From JBCCGG01 sp039029395 (GTDB lineage: Bacteria; Pseudomonadota; Alphaproteobacteria; Kiloniellales; JAKSDN01), in contig JBCCGG010000071.1 in assembly GCA_039029395.1 (NCBI GenBank), forward strand, positions 1-19,481: DNA of 19,481 bases, written 5' to 3'. The position numbers and the translations under genes were made by a program. Positions 1 to 7,886 of this stretch are shown piece by piece. Position 1 is the first letter of the stretch, and every line of letters starts with the position of its first letter. A model generated the notes under the pieces. It saw only the letters and a program-made list of their open reading frames with translations, had not been told where the DNA came from and ran no database searches.

Positions 1-49
1 CGAGCCCTGGACGGTGATGGTGCGGGTATGTCTGGTGAGGTTCGTGGTT

Positions 50-73
50 GGGGTGGTGGTGGGGTTGGGGGGG
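50..73 (+). other. G-rich tract, possible G-quadruplex
   Basis: G runs lie at 50-53, 61-64 and 67-73, separated by short loops; the last run is long enough to supply two tracts. The first 128 bases hold no convincing gene. A short open frame from base 1 to a TAG at 85-87 reads as glycine-rich peptide and could be the tail of an upstream gene or merely low-complexity sequence at a contig edge. Confidence 0.3.
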
Positions 74-128
74 CGACAGAGCACTAGATCAACAATATGG
101 TGTAGGGCGGCAAGACGGGAGAACAATT

Positions 129-2288
129 ATGCCGCCGAAAGAGACGACCCCAGCGCCTCGTGACGATTGGACTGAGCCCGAGAAGTGGGTTTGGAGCGAA
201 ATTCGTGCTGGACGAGTTGCTGACTTCAACAAGCGGGACGGAAGGGCCGAGCATAACCCGCTAGACAGTTGCAGCAATGACGGTTGGAACGAGACCCGCA
301 AGCTCCGTAGCGTTTTCTTGGCCGCAATTCTATTTGAGGAGCCGTACAAGATCGCGACGCCTTACCGCGGCGTACGAATAGTGGGTGCCTGGTTCTCAGA
401 ATCTGTGGATGTATCGCACGGAAAAACTCGAATTGATATGTGGCTTGATAACTCGAGATTTGATGGTCCCGTCAATTTTGACGGCCTACGCGTCGATGGA
501 TGGCTCTCACTCGATGGGTCTACATTTAACTCCTCGGTGACTATGAACAACCTATTGGTTGCCGGCCACCTGATTCTCAGAGACAAGGCCACGTTTCGAC
601 ATGGTCTCAATTTAATCGGTGCCAAGATAGAGACTGAGTTGAGTATGACCGAATCACTATTTGAAGGCACTGTAAATTTGAATGACTTGGAAGTTGGTCA
701 TAATTTGAACCTTAGCAATAAGGCGCATTTTAAAGAAAGGTTGTTGCTCGCCAATGCGAAAATAGGAAAACAACTCAGTCTCGCTGGATCTATCTTTGAA
801 CAATCAGTAAAGGCAGATGGCTTGAGAGTACAAAATGGAATTTCCATGAACAACGGGGCCACGTTCATACATGATTTGATACTGCGAGGCGTCCGAGTTG
901 GCGGACAGGTTAACATGTCTACGTCTACCTTTCACAAATCGATCAATTTGAACGGGTCGATAGTGGAAAGAGGTGTTTTTATGGGAGAAGGCACGAGAAT
1001 CCACGGAGACATAGATTTGACTGGCGCCCATGTTGGCGGCCAACTATTGATGACGAGTTCTGTCTTTGAAGGGCGAATAGACATGAGTGGCTTAAGTGTG
1101 GCAGGCGACTTGTTTATGAGCGAGGAATCCATTTTTCGCGACGAGATACATTTGCGCGCCGCATCAGTTCAGGGGCAGGTCGCTACAATTGGGTCCACCT
1201 TCGAGTCTGACGTGTACATGGAAAGCCTGGTTGTTTCAGGTAGTTTATTGATGAGAGGAATGAAGGAATTCAGAGGTAAGCTTGATCTTAATAGCGCCAG
1301 GGTTAGGGGCCAACTCTCCATGATTGGTTCTGTGTTCCAAGGTGCGATTGAAATGGACGGAATAGTGATTGAAGGCGCAGTATTCATTCGTGAGGCGGGA
1401 TTCTCGGCGCCAATTAGATTAGTATTTGGAAAGTTGGGCGAAGATCTCGACATTTCGGGTTCGAGGCTAGCTGGTCTCGATCTAACCGGTACTCGGGTAT
1501 CTGCTGAGTTTCGGTTGGGCTCCCATGATCACGACAGAACCCTTTGGCGTGATGGTGCCCAACTAACCCTGCGCAATGCACAAGTAGGTGCGATCCAAGA
1601 TCGAATCGACAAAACTGGCGATTCTTGGCCGACACAAGATAACTTACTTCTTGACGGCTTTGACTATGAACAACTCGGCGGGTACGAGGGTAGTGGTGAA
1701 AGTGCCGATATGATGGCACGGCCTGTGTCATGGTTCGTAGATTGGCTGGCGCGCAACTCGAGCCAAAGTCCTCAACCATATGAACAACTGGCGTCGGTGT
1801 TCGATACCGCGGGTTACTCCGCGAAGGCGACAGCAATTCGCTACGCTGCTCGGGAGCGGCGCAGACGCCGATTGATGGTGGTGGTCGAGAAAGATGCGAA
1901 ACTCCCTCAGCGCGTTACGACGCGACTAACGTCAATTGGGTTGTGGCTTCTTAAGGCGACAATCGGCTATGGATTGGGCGGGCGCTATTTTCGTGCACTC
2001 ATTTGGGTCTGCGGCTTTACGCTGTTGGGAGCATCATTGCTTTCGTTGGCTTCTTCCATGGAAAGATACGTACCAAGCCACAGCATCTGGTGGAACTTGG
2101 CTTGCAGCTTGGACATGCTGCTGCCAATAGTCGAACTCAACAAGGCTCATGCCGAGTTCATTTCGGAGAAGGTCGCAGTTTTTCCCAGCACAGCTTGGAT
2201 AGCCTACTACTTTTATGCCCACAAGCTGGTTGGTTGGGTGCTCGCCTCCTTCTTGGTCGCTGGGCTAGCAGGTCTAACCCAAAAGTAG
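129..2288 (+). CDS. membrane-anchored tandem-repeat (beta-helix-like) protein
   Basis: Predicted 719-residue protein of unknown function. Residues 1-75 are a polar N-terminal region. From residue 121 (base 489) seven tandem units follow, six of 45 residues and a last of 44. Each shows a pattern like V-G-Q-L-x-M-x-x-S-x-F-x-G-x-I-x-M-x-G-L, with alternating hydrophobic residues as in pentapeptide-like right-handed beta-helices. Partial units flank this array. An Arg-rich stretch (ARERRRRRL, about residue 575) precedes a membrane helix at about 620-643, a loop with SLDMLLPIVELN, and a second helix at about 700-716. Similar C-termini occur in actinobacterial and proteobacterial pentapeptide-repeat proteins loosely named membrane-associated oxidoreductases; no oxidoreductase motif is visible here. 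I chose the ATG at 129 because GGGAG lies about 9 bases upstream; an ATG at 48 would add a Trp/Gly-rich, non-protein-like leader. By eye the gene is much A+T-richer than the right half of the window, suggesting acquisition by transfer. Confidence 0.75.
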   Translation: MPPKETTPAPRDDWTEPEKWVWSEIRAGRVADFNKRDGRAEHNPLDSCSNDGWNETRKLRSVFLAAILFEEPYKIATPYRGVRIVGAWFSESVDVSHGKTRIDMWLDNSRFDGPVNFDGLRVDGWLSLDGSTFNSSVTMNNLLVAGHLILRDKATFRHGLNLIGAKIETELSMTESLFEGTVNLNDLEVGHNLNLSNKAHFKERLLLANAKIGKQLSLAGSIFEQSVKADGLRVQNGISMNNGATFIHDLILRGVRVGGQVNMSTSTFHKSINLNGSIVERGVFMGEGTRIHGDIDLTGAHVGGQLLMTSSVFEGRIDMSGLSVAGDLFMSEESIFRDEIHLRAASVQGQVATIGSTFESDVYMESLVVSGSLLMRGMKEFRGKLDLNSARVRGQLSMIGSVFQGAIEMDGIVIEGAVFIREAGFSAPIRLVFGKLGEDLDISGSRLAGLDLTGTRVSAEFRLGSHDHDRTLWRDGAQLTLRNAQVGAIQDRIDKTGDSWPTQDNLLLDGFDYEQLGGYEGSGESADMMARPVSWFVDWLARNSSQSPQPYEQLASVFDTAGYSAKATAIRYAARERRRRRLMVVVEKDAKLPQRVTTRLTSIGLWLLKATIGYGLGGRYFRALIWVCGFTLLGASLLSLASSMERYVPSHSIWWNLACSLDMLLPIVELNKAHAEFISEKVAVFPSTAWIAYYFYAHKLVGWVLASFLVAGLAGLTQK
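489..1430 (+). repeat. seven tandem units, mostly 135 bp, inside the repeat-protein gene
   Basis: Units begin at 489, 624, 759, 894, 1029, 1164 and 1299. Codon-level checks at each start show R/K/H/S followed by V/I and a small residue (RVD, KIE, KIG, RVG, HVG, SVQ, RVR). The first six units are exactly 45 codons; the seventh is 44, with the next partial unit (KLGEDL) beginning at 1431. The DNA has diverged although the protein period is kept, which implies selection on the fold rather than a recent expansion. Confidence 0.8.
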
Positions 2289-2315
2289 GACTCCCTTACG
2301 CCGCCACCGCCACCC

Positions 2316-2550
2316 GCGTCCCCCGCGCCCTCGACCGGAGCCCTTTACCCCATGGCCGCCTTCAAGCAGCTGCACCCCCCTTTGCGCGCCTTCATCGAGC
2401 GCCAGCGGCTCTTCTTCGTCGCGACCGTCGCGCAGGGCGGGCGGGTCAACCTTTCGCCCAAGGGGCTCGCCACCCTCTGGGTCGTGGGGCCCCGGCGCAT
2501 CGCCCGGCGGACCGATCCTTGGTCTCTTCGAGATCAAGGTCAGAGCGGAC
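2316..2550 (+). pseudogene. internally deleted copy of PNPOx-like/ABM gene pair
   Basis: Bases 2316-2502 match 7930-8117, which is the upstream region and first 50 codons of the PNPOx-like gene. Over 151 coding bases I count about 20 mismatches by hand. From 2504 the match jumps to 8593-8639, the 5' part of the ABM-domain gene, with about 5 mismatches in 47 bases. The equivalent of roughly 475 bp (8118-8592) is missing. The start codon at 2352 survives and the frame stays open to 2624, running over the end of the LysR gene, but only the N-terminal third of the flavoprotein fold remains, so a functional product is unlikely. Whether the match continues past 2550 is ambiguous: a 12-base match, AAGCCAACCGGG (2571-2582 versus 8489-8500), may be a third fragment or chance. 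Confidence 0.75.
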
Positions 2551-2582
2551 ATCAAGCCACGGTGGGTGCTAAGCCAACCGGG

Positions 2583-3497
2583 CTACCTTTCCCACAGGGG
2601 CGGCTTGCCGATCTTCTCCAATAGAAAGTCGATGAAAACACGGGTCTTCGCGGTCAGGACGTTTGACTTGGGATAGACGAGCCAGATCGCGGATTTGTCC
2701 GCGACCTCATAGTCGGGAAGGACGCGGACAAGCGTCCCGTCGCCTATCTCCTTATGAACGCTCCAATAGGCATTCATCGAAATGCCGACGCCGGCGAGGG
2801 TGGCCAGCCGCATGCTCGTTCCGTCGTCGCAGACGATCCGCCGTCGCGCCCCGGCAGGCGGAAAGCTACAGGGCAGCTTGTCACCATTGGCCGTCAGCTT
2901 TCTGGCCGGGCCGTCCATGAAGATCAGCATCTGATGATCGATCAGATCTCTTGGGTCTTGGGGCGTTCCGTGGCGCGCAAGATAGCCCGGCGAGGCGCAG
3001 AGGATCCTTTGGTCATCCGCGAGCTTGCGCGCCTTCAGGGCGCTATCCGGAATGTCATAGTTGCGAAGCGCCAGATCGAAGCCGCCTTCGATCAGGTCGA
3101 TCTTCGAATCGGACAGCCTCAGATCCAAGTTTAGCCCGGGATAGCGTTCCAGAAACTCTGGCAGGACCGGTACGACGAAAAGCTGCGCAAAGGTGCTCGA
3201 CGCCGCGAAGCGCAACGTCCCCTTGACCTCCGTGCTGCCCTGACCCAAGGCCGCGCCGGCGGCGTCGACCTGCGCCAAGATCTCTCGCGCAAAAGGTAGG
3301 AACTCCGCGCCCTCGAGCGACAAGGAGACCTTCCGGGTCGAGCGATGAAACAAATCCGCCCCAACCTGCCGCTCAAGCTTCGTCAAGCGCGCACTCGCAA
3401 CGGCGGACGACAAACCAAGCTGGCGCCCCGCGGCACTGATGTTCAGCAAGTCAGCGGCTAGGACGAAAAGCCGAACGCCGTCGGTATCCAATCGCAT
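2583..3497 (-). CDS. LysR-family transcriptional regulator
   Basis: 304 residues, the usual LTTR length. The N-terminus is a winged helix-turn-helix: residues 18-37 (ISAAGRQLGLSSAVASARLT) are the HTH, followed by the LERQVGADLFHRSTRKVSLS wing typical of LysR. The remainder fits the two-lobed effector-binding domain. I took the ATG at 3497; a TTG two codons upstream is possible. It is divergent from the enoyl-CoA hydratase gene, the classic arrangement for an LTTR controlling its neighbour, with two palindromes in the shared 176-bp region. It probably controls the hydratase and the flavin oxidoreductase behind it. The effector cannot be read from sequence. Its stop codon lies about 33 bases from the end of the broken duplicate. 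Confidence 0.9.
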   Translation of the reverse strand: MRLDTDGVRLFVLAADLLNISAAGRQLGLSSAVASARLTKLERQVGADLFHRSTRKVSLSLEGAEFLPFAREILAQVDAAGAALGQGSTEVKGTLRFAASSTFAQLFVVPVLPEFLERYPGLNLDLRLSDSKIDLIEGGFDLALRNYDIPDSALKARKLADDQRILCASPGYLARHGTPQDPRDLIDHQMLIFMDGPARKLTANGDKLPCSFPPAGARRRIVCDDGTSMRLATLAGVGISMNAYWSVHKEIGDGTLVRVLPDYEVADKSAIWLVYPKSNVLTAKTRVFIDFLLEKIGKPPLWER

Positions 3498-3511
3498 TAT
3501 CAACGAAATCC

Positions 3512-3524
3512 AAGTTCATAACTT
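3512..3524. promoter_or_regulatory. palindrome AAGTT-CAT-AACTT, candidate LysR operator
   Basis: A perfect 5-bp inverted repeat with a 3-bp centre lies 15 bases upstream of the LysR start, in an A+T-rich stretch. Its position suits autoregulation. The assignment as a LysR box is inference; short palindromes can arise by chance in A+T-rich DNA. Confidence 0.35.
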
Positions 3525-3536
3525 AAAATACCGCCG

Positions 3537-3569
3537 TTTACTTAGATTTCAATGGGAATATATCTTCCC
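3537..3569 (+). promoter_or_regulatory. candidate promoter with overlapping palindrome
   Basis: TTTACT (3537-3542), a 16-base spacer and TATATC (3559-3564) form a plausible sigma-70-type promoter reading toward the hydratase gene, giving a leader of about 100 bases. A palindrome, GGGAA-N6-TTCCC (3554-3569), overlaps the -10 element, where a bound regulator could block or adjust initiation. Confidence 0.35.
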
Positions 3570-3673
3570 TGCGGTGACGGGCGATTGGACGGTCGCCGCA
3601 CCCCGCAGTCCGCTCCATGCCATCACACCGTTGGTCATCGCCTTGCCACGGCACCAGGAAAAGGAACAGTCCG

Positions 3674-4522
3674 ATGAAATACGAAGGCTTCACCACGTTC
3701 AAAACCGAACAGAACGAGGGCGTTCTGACGGTGACGTTCGATTTTGGAACGGTCAACGTTCAGGGCCAAGAGATGCTGGCCGACCTCAACAGCCTCGCCA
3801 TGCGGCTGGAACGGGACCGGGAAACGAAAGTCGTCGTCTTTCAGTCCGCCAACCCGGAAATCTGGGTCTGCCACTATGACACGGAGCTTCTGAAGGACAT
3901 GTCCACGGAAGCCGTCGCGCGCGATGAAGTCCAACTTCTCGATCTGCAATCCGTCTGTGAGCGCATCAGCAAGGTGCCCCAGGCCACGATCGCCAAACTC
4001 GAGGGCTTTGCGCGGGGCGGGGGCCATGAACTGGCGCTCGCATTGGATATGCGTTTCGCGGCCCGTGGCAAGTTCAAGTTCATGCAGATGGAAGTTGGGA
4101 TGGGCATTCTGCCCTGTGGTGGCGGCGCATCGCGCATGGCGCGCCAAACCGGCCTTGGTCGTGCATTGGAAATCATCCTCAGCGCCCGGGATTTCGACGC
4201 TGACGAAGCTGAAGCGCTGGGCACAATCAACAAGGCCCTCGCCCCGGACGAGATCGGTGAATATGTCGACAGGCTCGCCAAGCGGATCGCCCAGTTTCCG
4301 GCGGAGTCGATCAACTCCTGTAAGCAAGCCGTTTATGAATCGATCGACAAGCCGATTGATGAGGCACTGAAAGCGGAAGCCTACTGGCTTTACCGAGCGA
4401 CCAGCAAAACACCCGCCATCAAGCGTTTCACGATTGCCGATGAACAAGGCCTGGAGCACGACATCGAAAACCAGCGAAATTGGAACGAGCTGGTGATGAA
4501 GGTCCAGGACATCAACGATTGA
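3674..4522 (+). CDS. enoyl-CoA hydratase/isomerase family protein
   Basis: 282 residues, crotonase fold, cytosolic; family members hydrate or isomerise acyl-CoA thioesters. The oxyanion-hole and active-site segment GFARGGGHELAL (111-122) carries Glu119, equivalent to the first catalytic Glu of rat crotonase. FMQMEVGMGILPCGGGASRM (136-155) carries Glu140, equivalent to the second. Both acidic residues expected for hydratase chemistry are therefore present. The first oxyanion-hole segment is atypical: PEIWVCHYDTELL replaces the usual F-x-A-G-A-D pattern, which points to a divergent subfamily. The ATG at 3674 is preceded by AAGGAA; an upstream in-frame ATG at 3617 adds a poorly conserved-looking leader. 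It lies upstream of the flavin oxidoreductase with a 90-base gap and is probably controlled by the divergent LysR. Substrate unknown. Confidence 0.88.
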   Translation: MKYEGFTTFKTEQNEGVLTVTFDFGTVNVQGQEMLADLNSLAMRLERDRETKVVVFQSANPEIWVCHYDTELLKDMSTEAVARDEVQLLDLQSVCERISKVPQATIAKLEGFARGGGHELALALDMRFAARGKFKFMQMEVGMGILPCGGGASRMARQTGLGRALEIILSARDFDADEAEALGTINKALAPDEIGEYVDRLAKRIAQFPAESINSCKQAVYESIDKPIDEALKAEAYWLYRATSKTPAIKRFTIADEQGLEHDIENQRNWNELVMKVQDIND

Positions 4523-4602
4523 GCCGTCGGGAACAGCGACTTGCTCTTGGGGCATATCCCCCGTGTCCCGAGAGCTCCCCTGTATCACGATGGATGATGA
4601 GC

Positions 4603-4607
4603 GGAGG
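4603..4607 (+). promoter_or_regulatory. Shine-Dalgarno GGAGG fixing a GTG start
   Basis: GGAGG ends 5 bases before GTG at 4613. It is a strong ribosome site and decides the start of the luciferase-type oxidoreductase, which has no ATG in a suitable place. Confidence 0.7.
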
Positions 4608-4612
4608 TTCTT

Positions 4613-5581
4613 GTGCTCGACCCTTTGGTGGCTGATAGGTTTCAGCGGATCAATCGAGGCTACGACGAGACCTTCCGCGACAACATCTTGAGCCTCGGAT
4701 TGGTGATGCCGTTGGAGGCGCATGGCTACGACCCGGTGCCGACCATGACCCGTCACCTGGAGCGAGTGCAGCTCGCCGAGGAGCTTGGTTTCGCGGCCGT
4801 GTGGTTGCGCGACGTTCCATTCAATGTGCCGTCATTCGGCGATGCTGGTCAGACCTACGATCCCTTCGTCTACCTCGGCTATTTGGCGGCCCGGACCGAT
4901 CGGATCGCCCTGGGCGTCGCCAGCATCGTTCTGCCGCTCAGGCATCCGGCCCATGTCGCCAAGGCCGCTTCCAGCACCGATGTACTGTCGGGTGGGCGCC
5001 TTATTCTGGGCGTCGCGTCCGGAGACCGGCCCGAGGAATACCCGGCACTGAATCTGACCTACCATGATCGCGGCGACCGCTTTCGGGCGAGCTTCGACTA
5101 CATTCAGCGGATGTGGGAGGACAGACCCGAGTTCCAGAATCCCTATGGAGCGCCCTGTGGCGGTTTGGATATGCTCCCCAAACCTCCTTTTGGACGCGTG
5201 CCCCTGCTCATCACCGGAGGCAGTCAGCAAGATCCCGACTGGATCGCCCGGAACGGCGATGGCTGGATGACCTATCCCCGAGCCGTCGAGACGCAGGCGC
5301 GCCTCATAGACGACTGGCGCGCCCGCGTCCGCGCTGTCGGCGGCCCGGCTAAACCGGCTATGCAATCGTTGTACATAGATCTGGTCGACGATGCCGATGC
5401 GCCCGCCGTGCCAATTCACTTGGGGTTCAGATCGGGAATCCGCTTCCTTCGGCGCTATCTGTCGTCGTTGCGGGACATCGGCGTGAATCACGTCGCCCTG
5501 AACCTAAGGTTCAATCAAGCCGGGACCGAGGCCACCATGAAGCGGCTGGCGATGGAGATTTTACCGGCCTTCTCTAACTAA
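4613..5581 (+). CDS. LLM-class (luciferase-like) flavin oxidoreductase
   Basis: 322 residues with the TIM-barrel pattern of bacterial luciferase-like monooxygenases, which use reduced flavin (FMN or F420). Diagnostic stretches are LAEELGFAAVWLRDVPF (54-70), RTDRIALGVASIVLPLRHPAHVAKAASSTDVLSGGR in part (94-129), LGVASGDRPEEY (132-143), and the late barrel segment LLITGGSQQDPDWIARNGDGW in part (198-218). The order resembles the subfamily TIGR calls 'luciferase-type oxidoreductase, BA3436 family'; that is recollection, not a search. No signal peptide, cytosolic. Follows the hydratase gene in the same direction, so an oxygenation step feeding CoA-linked breakdown is possible but is only inference. 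Flavin type and substrate are unknown. Ends 135 bases before a convergent cupin gene. Confidence 0.88.
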   Translation: MLDPLVADRFQRINRGYDETFRDNILSLGLVMPLEAHGYDPVPTMTRHLERVQLAEELGFAAVWLRDVPFNVPSFGDAGQTYDPFVYLGYLAARTDRIALGVASIVLPLRHPAHVAKAASSTDVLSGGRLILGVASGDRPEEYPALNLTYHDRGDRFRASFDYIQRMWEDRPEFQNPYGAPCGGLDMLPKPPFGRVPLLITGGSQQDPDWIARNGDGWMTYPRAVETQARLIDDWRARVRAVGGPAKPAMQSLYIDLVDDADAPAVPIHLGFRSGIRFLRRYLSSLRDIGVNHVALNLRFNQAGTEATMKRLAMEILPAFSN

Positions 5582-5716
5582 CGGGCGTTCAAAAGTAATC
5601 AAGTCCGTTCTCATAACGGGCGCGGCCTACAGCATCGAATTGGCGGCCCCCCGGCGAGTGAGTTCACAAGCAGACAGATGAAAAGCACGGTCGCCAAACT
5701 CACTTGACCCGAAACG

Positions 5717-6079
5717 CTAGTAGTAGGTCACATCCTCGTCGCGGCCACGGCTGGGCGGTGAGTAGACGTCGATGAAGATCACCGGTTCGTCGCCCAGGAT
5801 CTCGCCACCGTGCGGCACGCGCGAGGGCACGAACCACATGTCTCCTGGGCCGACCTCGCGGACTTCATCGCCCACGGTGAGGCGCATTCGTCCCTGAATC
5901 ACGACGCTCGTCTGCTCATAGGGGTGGGAATGGAGTGGATAGGTGCTGCCGGGTTCGAATTTGGCCCAGTTCAGCTCCTGGTGGGTGCCGCTGGCCAACT
6001 CGCTGTTCCACCAGACCTGCTCTTCTGGAAAGAACTTCGACGACGCTTCAGCTTCGGACAAAGTAACGATGTTTGACAT
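5717..6079 (-). CDS. single-domain cupin
   Basis: 120 residues, a small cupin barrel. Motif 1 is seen as H50-S-H52-P-Y-E55 with the downstream G63, and motif 2 as P85-x4-H90, giving the usual His/His/Glu/His metal site. Such stand-alone cupins may be enzymes, isomerases or small-molecule sensors; nothing in the sequence picks one. It is transcribed leftward, downstream of the exporter gene with a 119-base gap, and has its own candidate promoter. It is convergent with the flavin oxidoreductase. Confidence 0.85.
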   Translation of the reverse strand: MSNIVTLSEAEASSKFFPEEQVWWNSELASGTHQELNWAKFEPGSTYPLHSHPYEQTSVVIQGRMRLTVGDEVREVGPGDMWFVPSRVPHGGEILGDEPVIFIDVYSPPSRGRDEDVTYY

Positions 6080-6105
6080 GATCTATCCATAGCAATTCGC
6101 AAGAA

Positions 6106-6135
6106 ACATTAGTCATTCACTGGCGCCTGTTTCAA
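6106..6135 (-). promoter_or_regulatory. candidate promoter for the cupin gene
   Basis: Read on the minus strand, TTGAAA (6135-6130), 18 bases, then TAATGT (6111-6106). The leader to the start codon at 6079 would be about 20 bases. This suggests that the cupin can be transcribed separately from the exporter upstream. Confidence 0.4.
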
Positions 6136-6198
6136 GGTCCGCAAAGCCACCTCGCGGGATCGCGGAGATTGCGCCGCTCTGGGTTAGAGTCCGTCGCC

Positions 6199-7728
6199 CT
6201 ATGCGTCTGCGCCACGCAGCTTCGATTCATCGATAAAATAAATCGCAGCCAGGCCGATGAAGAGCGCCACCAGCACGAGCCAATAGGCACTGTGCAACCC
6301 AACGGCAAAGGCGTCGCTCAGCGCAGCATGGATCGTTTCGTGATCGGCGGCGCTGTAGTGGCTCAGGATCTTGTCGGCCACCTCGTCTTGGGCCGTGCCG
6401 GCGTTGAGCGCTGCCTGATCCGCTGGAGACATGTTGATTCCAGATCGCTTCAGGCCCTGGCTCAGCGCGCCCAGACTTGTGCCATACATGATCGCGGTCC
6501 CGCCGGCGACACCGATGGCTCCGAAGCCCAGGTGAAACATGAAGGCAAGACCGCCCGCCAAGCCGGCACGGGACTCATCGACGGCACTGACCGCAGCTGT
6601 GCCGGCCGGCCCGACGGCAATGCCAGCCCCGATGCCGATCAGCACCATGGGCAGCAGGAGCCCGGCATAGCCCCACGCCGACGAAAAGAAGATGGCGGCA
6701 ATCGTGCCGAGGGTGGCCAAAGCATAGCCCACGAAGAGCAAGCGGCGCGGTCCAAATTGATTGTAGTACCGCCCGGCAATCGTCGAGACCAAGGCAATCA
6801 AAAAGGTCATGGGTAACATGCCGAATGAAGCCACCAGCACGGACCAGCCCAGGACGTTGTGCATGTACTGGGGAAAATAGAGGAACGCCAGGAAGAAGGA
6901 CGGCACGATCAAGCCGTTGGTCGAGAGGGTCAGCAGGAATTCCTTGTTTCGGATCAGCGCCGGCGGAACCATTGGGTCCTTGACCGCCCCTTCGACAAAG
7001 GGAAATGCCACGATCATCACGCCGCAGGCAACGAACAGACCGATGATCGGAAGCGACCCCCAACCCCAGTCCGCGCCGACGTCCAGGGCGTAAAGCAAAG
7101 CCAGGATGGCGATAGAAAGGACCACCATGCCGCCGTAGTCGATCCGTTCCTCGACACGCTTCTCGTCTTTCTTGTCGAGCAGCCACCAAATCAGCAGCGC
7201 CGTAATGGCCGCCATGATCAGGTTAATCAGGAAGAACAAGCGCCACTCGCCGAGCCCGGTCACGACGCCGGAGACGACGGGGCCGATCACGTTGCCGCTC
7301 GCCGTCGCGCCGATGATCAGACCCATGGCAAAGCCTCGATCCTCTTCCTCGACCACGGTTGCGCCGAGCCCGATGATACAGGGCCACACAATCGCGGATC
7401 CCACACCCTGGACCGCCCGCGCGCCGATCAGCCACCCGATGGAGGGCGCCAGGGTGCAAACCAGCGATGCCCCGGCAAAGATCGCCAGGCCGATCAGGAG
7501 CAGCCGCCGTCGTCCAAACATATCGCCCAGACGCCCACCGGTCACGATCAACATGGCAAAGGTCAGTGCGTAGACATTGAGGACCCACTGGGTCGTTGTG
7601 ATGTCCGCGGAATACTCATGCTCGATCGGCACCACGAGCATCAAGGCGCCCGTGAAATCGGTGCCCACCATGAGCGCCCCAAAACACAAGATGGCGACGT
7701 TCAGCTTTGCGCGACGATCCATTCCCAT
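6199..7728 (-). CDS. DHA2-family MFS transporter (14-helix, EmrB/QacA type)
   Basis: 509 residues from the ATG at 7728. Many hydrophobic helices are spread over the whole length, consistent with 14 membrane segments. MFS motif A is clear (GGRLGDMFGRRR, after helix 2) and the drug-antiporter motif C region is visible as GNVIGPVVSGVVTGLGEWR (helix 5). Family members are proton-driven exporters of drugs or metabolites in the inner membrane. An open frame continues upstream to 7869 but that part is polar and unlike a transporter N-terminus; another ATG lies at 7722. Downstream on the same strand is the cupin. Divergent from the PNPOx-like gene across 238 bases. Together with the LysR, hydratase and flavin oxidoreductase it fits an uptake/export-and-modify module, but the substrate is not evident. 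Confidence 0.9.
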   Translation of the reverse strand: MGMDRRAKLNVAILCFGALMVGTDFTGALMLVVPIEHEYSADITTTQWVLNVYALTFAMLIVTGGRLGDMFGRRRLLLIGLAIFAGASLVCTLAPSIGWLIGARAVQGVGSAIVWPCIIGLGATVVEEEDRGFAMGLIIGATASGNVIGPVVSGVVTGLGEWRLFFLINLIMAAITALLIWWLLDKKDEKRVEERIDYGGMVVLSIAILALLYALDVGADWGWGSLPIIGLFVACGVMIVAFPFVEGAVKDPMVPPALIRNKEFLLTLSTNGLIVPSFFLAFLYFPQYMHNVLGWSVLVASFGMLPMTFLIALVSTIAGRYYNQFGPRRLLFVGYALATLGTIAAIFFSSAWGYAGLLLPMVLIGIGAGIAVGPAGTAAVSAVDESRAGLAGGLAFMFHLGFGAIGVAGGTAIMYGTSLGALSQGLKRSGINMSPADQAALNAGTAQDEVADKILSHYSAADHETIHAALSDAFAVGLHSAYWLVLVALFIGLAAIYFIDESKLRGADA

Positions 7729-7886
7729 TTCCCGCTCACGAGCATAGCGCTGGTTTTCCGAGCAGGGCATAGAGTACATCCCTACTATCCCAACGCCTAT
7801 CTTGATCTTCGCAGGGCCAGCATCGCCGATGTGGTGGGATGAAAGTCTCCTTCTCTCGGAAAGCGTCAATCAATCCAAACTCCTCC

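Noticed and set aside
3635..4756. 373-codon minus-strand frame over the hydratase
   Set aside because: It is the shadow of the hydratase gene, whose catalytic motifs are on the + strand; no ribosome site or domain is seen.
5579..5622. 9-base direct repeat TAACGGGCG and small stem CCGTT-N5-AACGG between convergent genes
   Set aside because: Too short, with no U tract, to call a terminator or att site, though a terminator is expected in this gap.
6859..7842. 327-codon + strand frame over the exporter
   Set aside because: It is antisense to the clear DHA2 transporter; the translation is an Asp/His/Gln-rich polar string typical of an antisense membrane gene.
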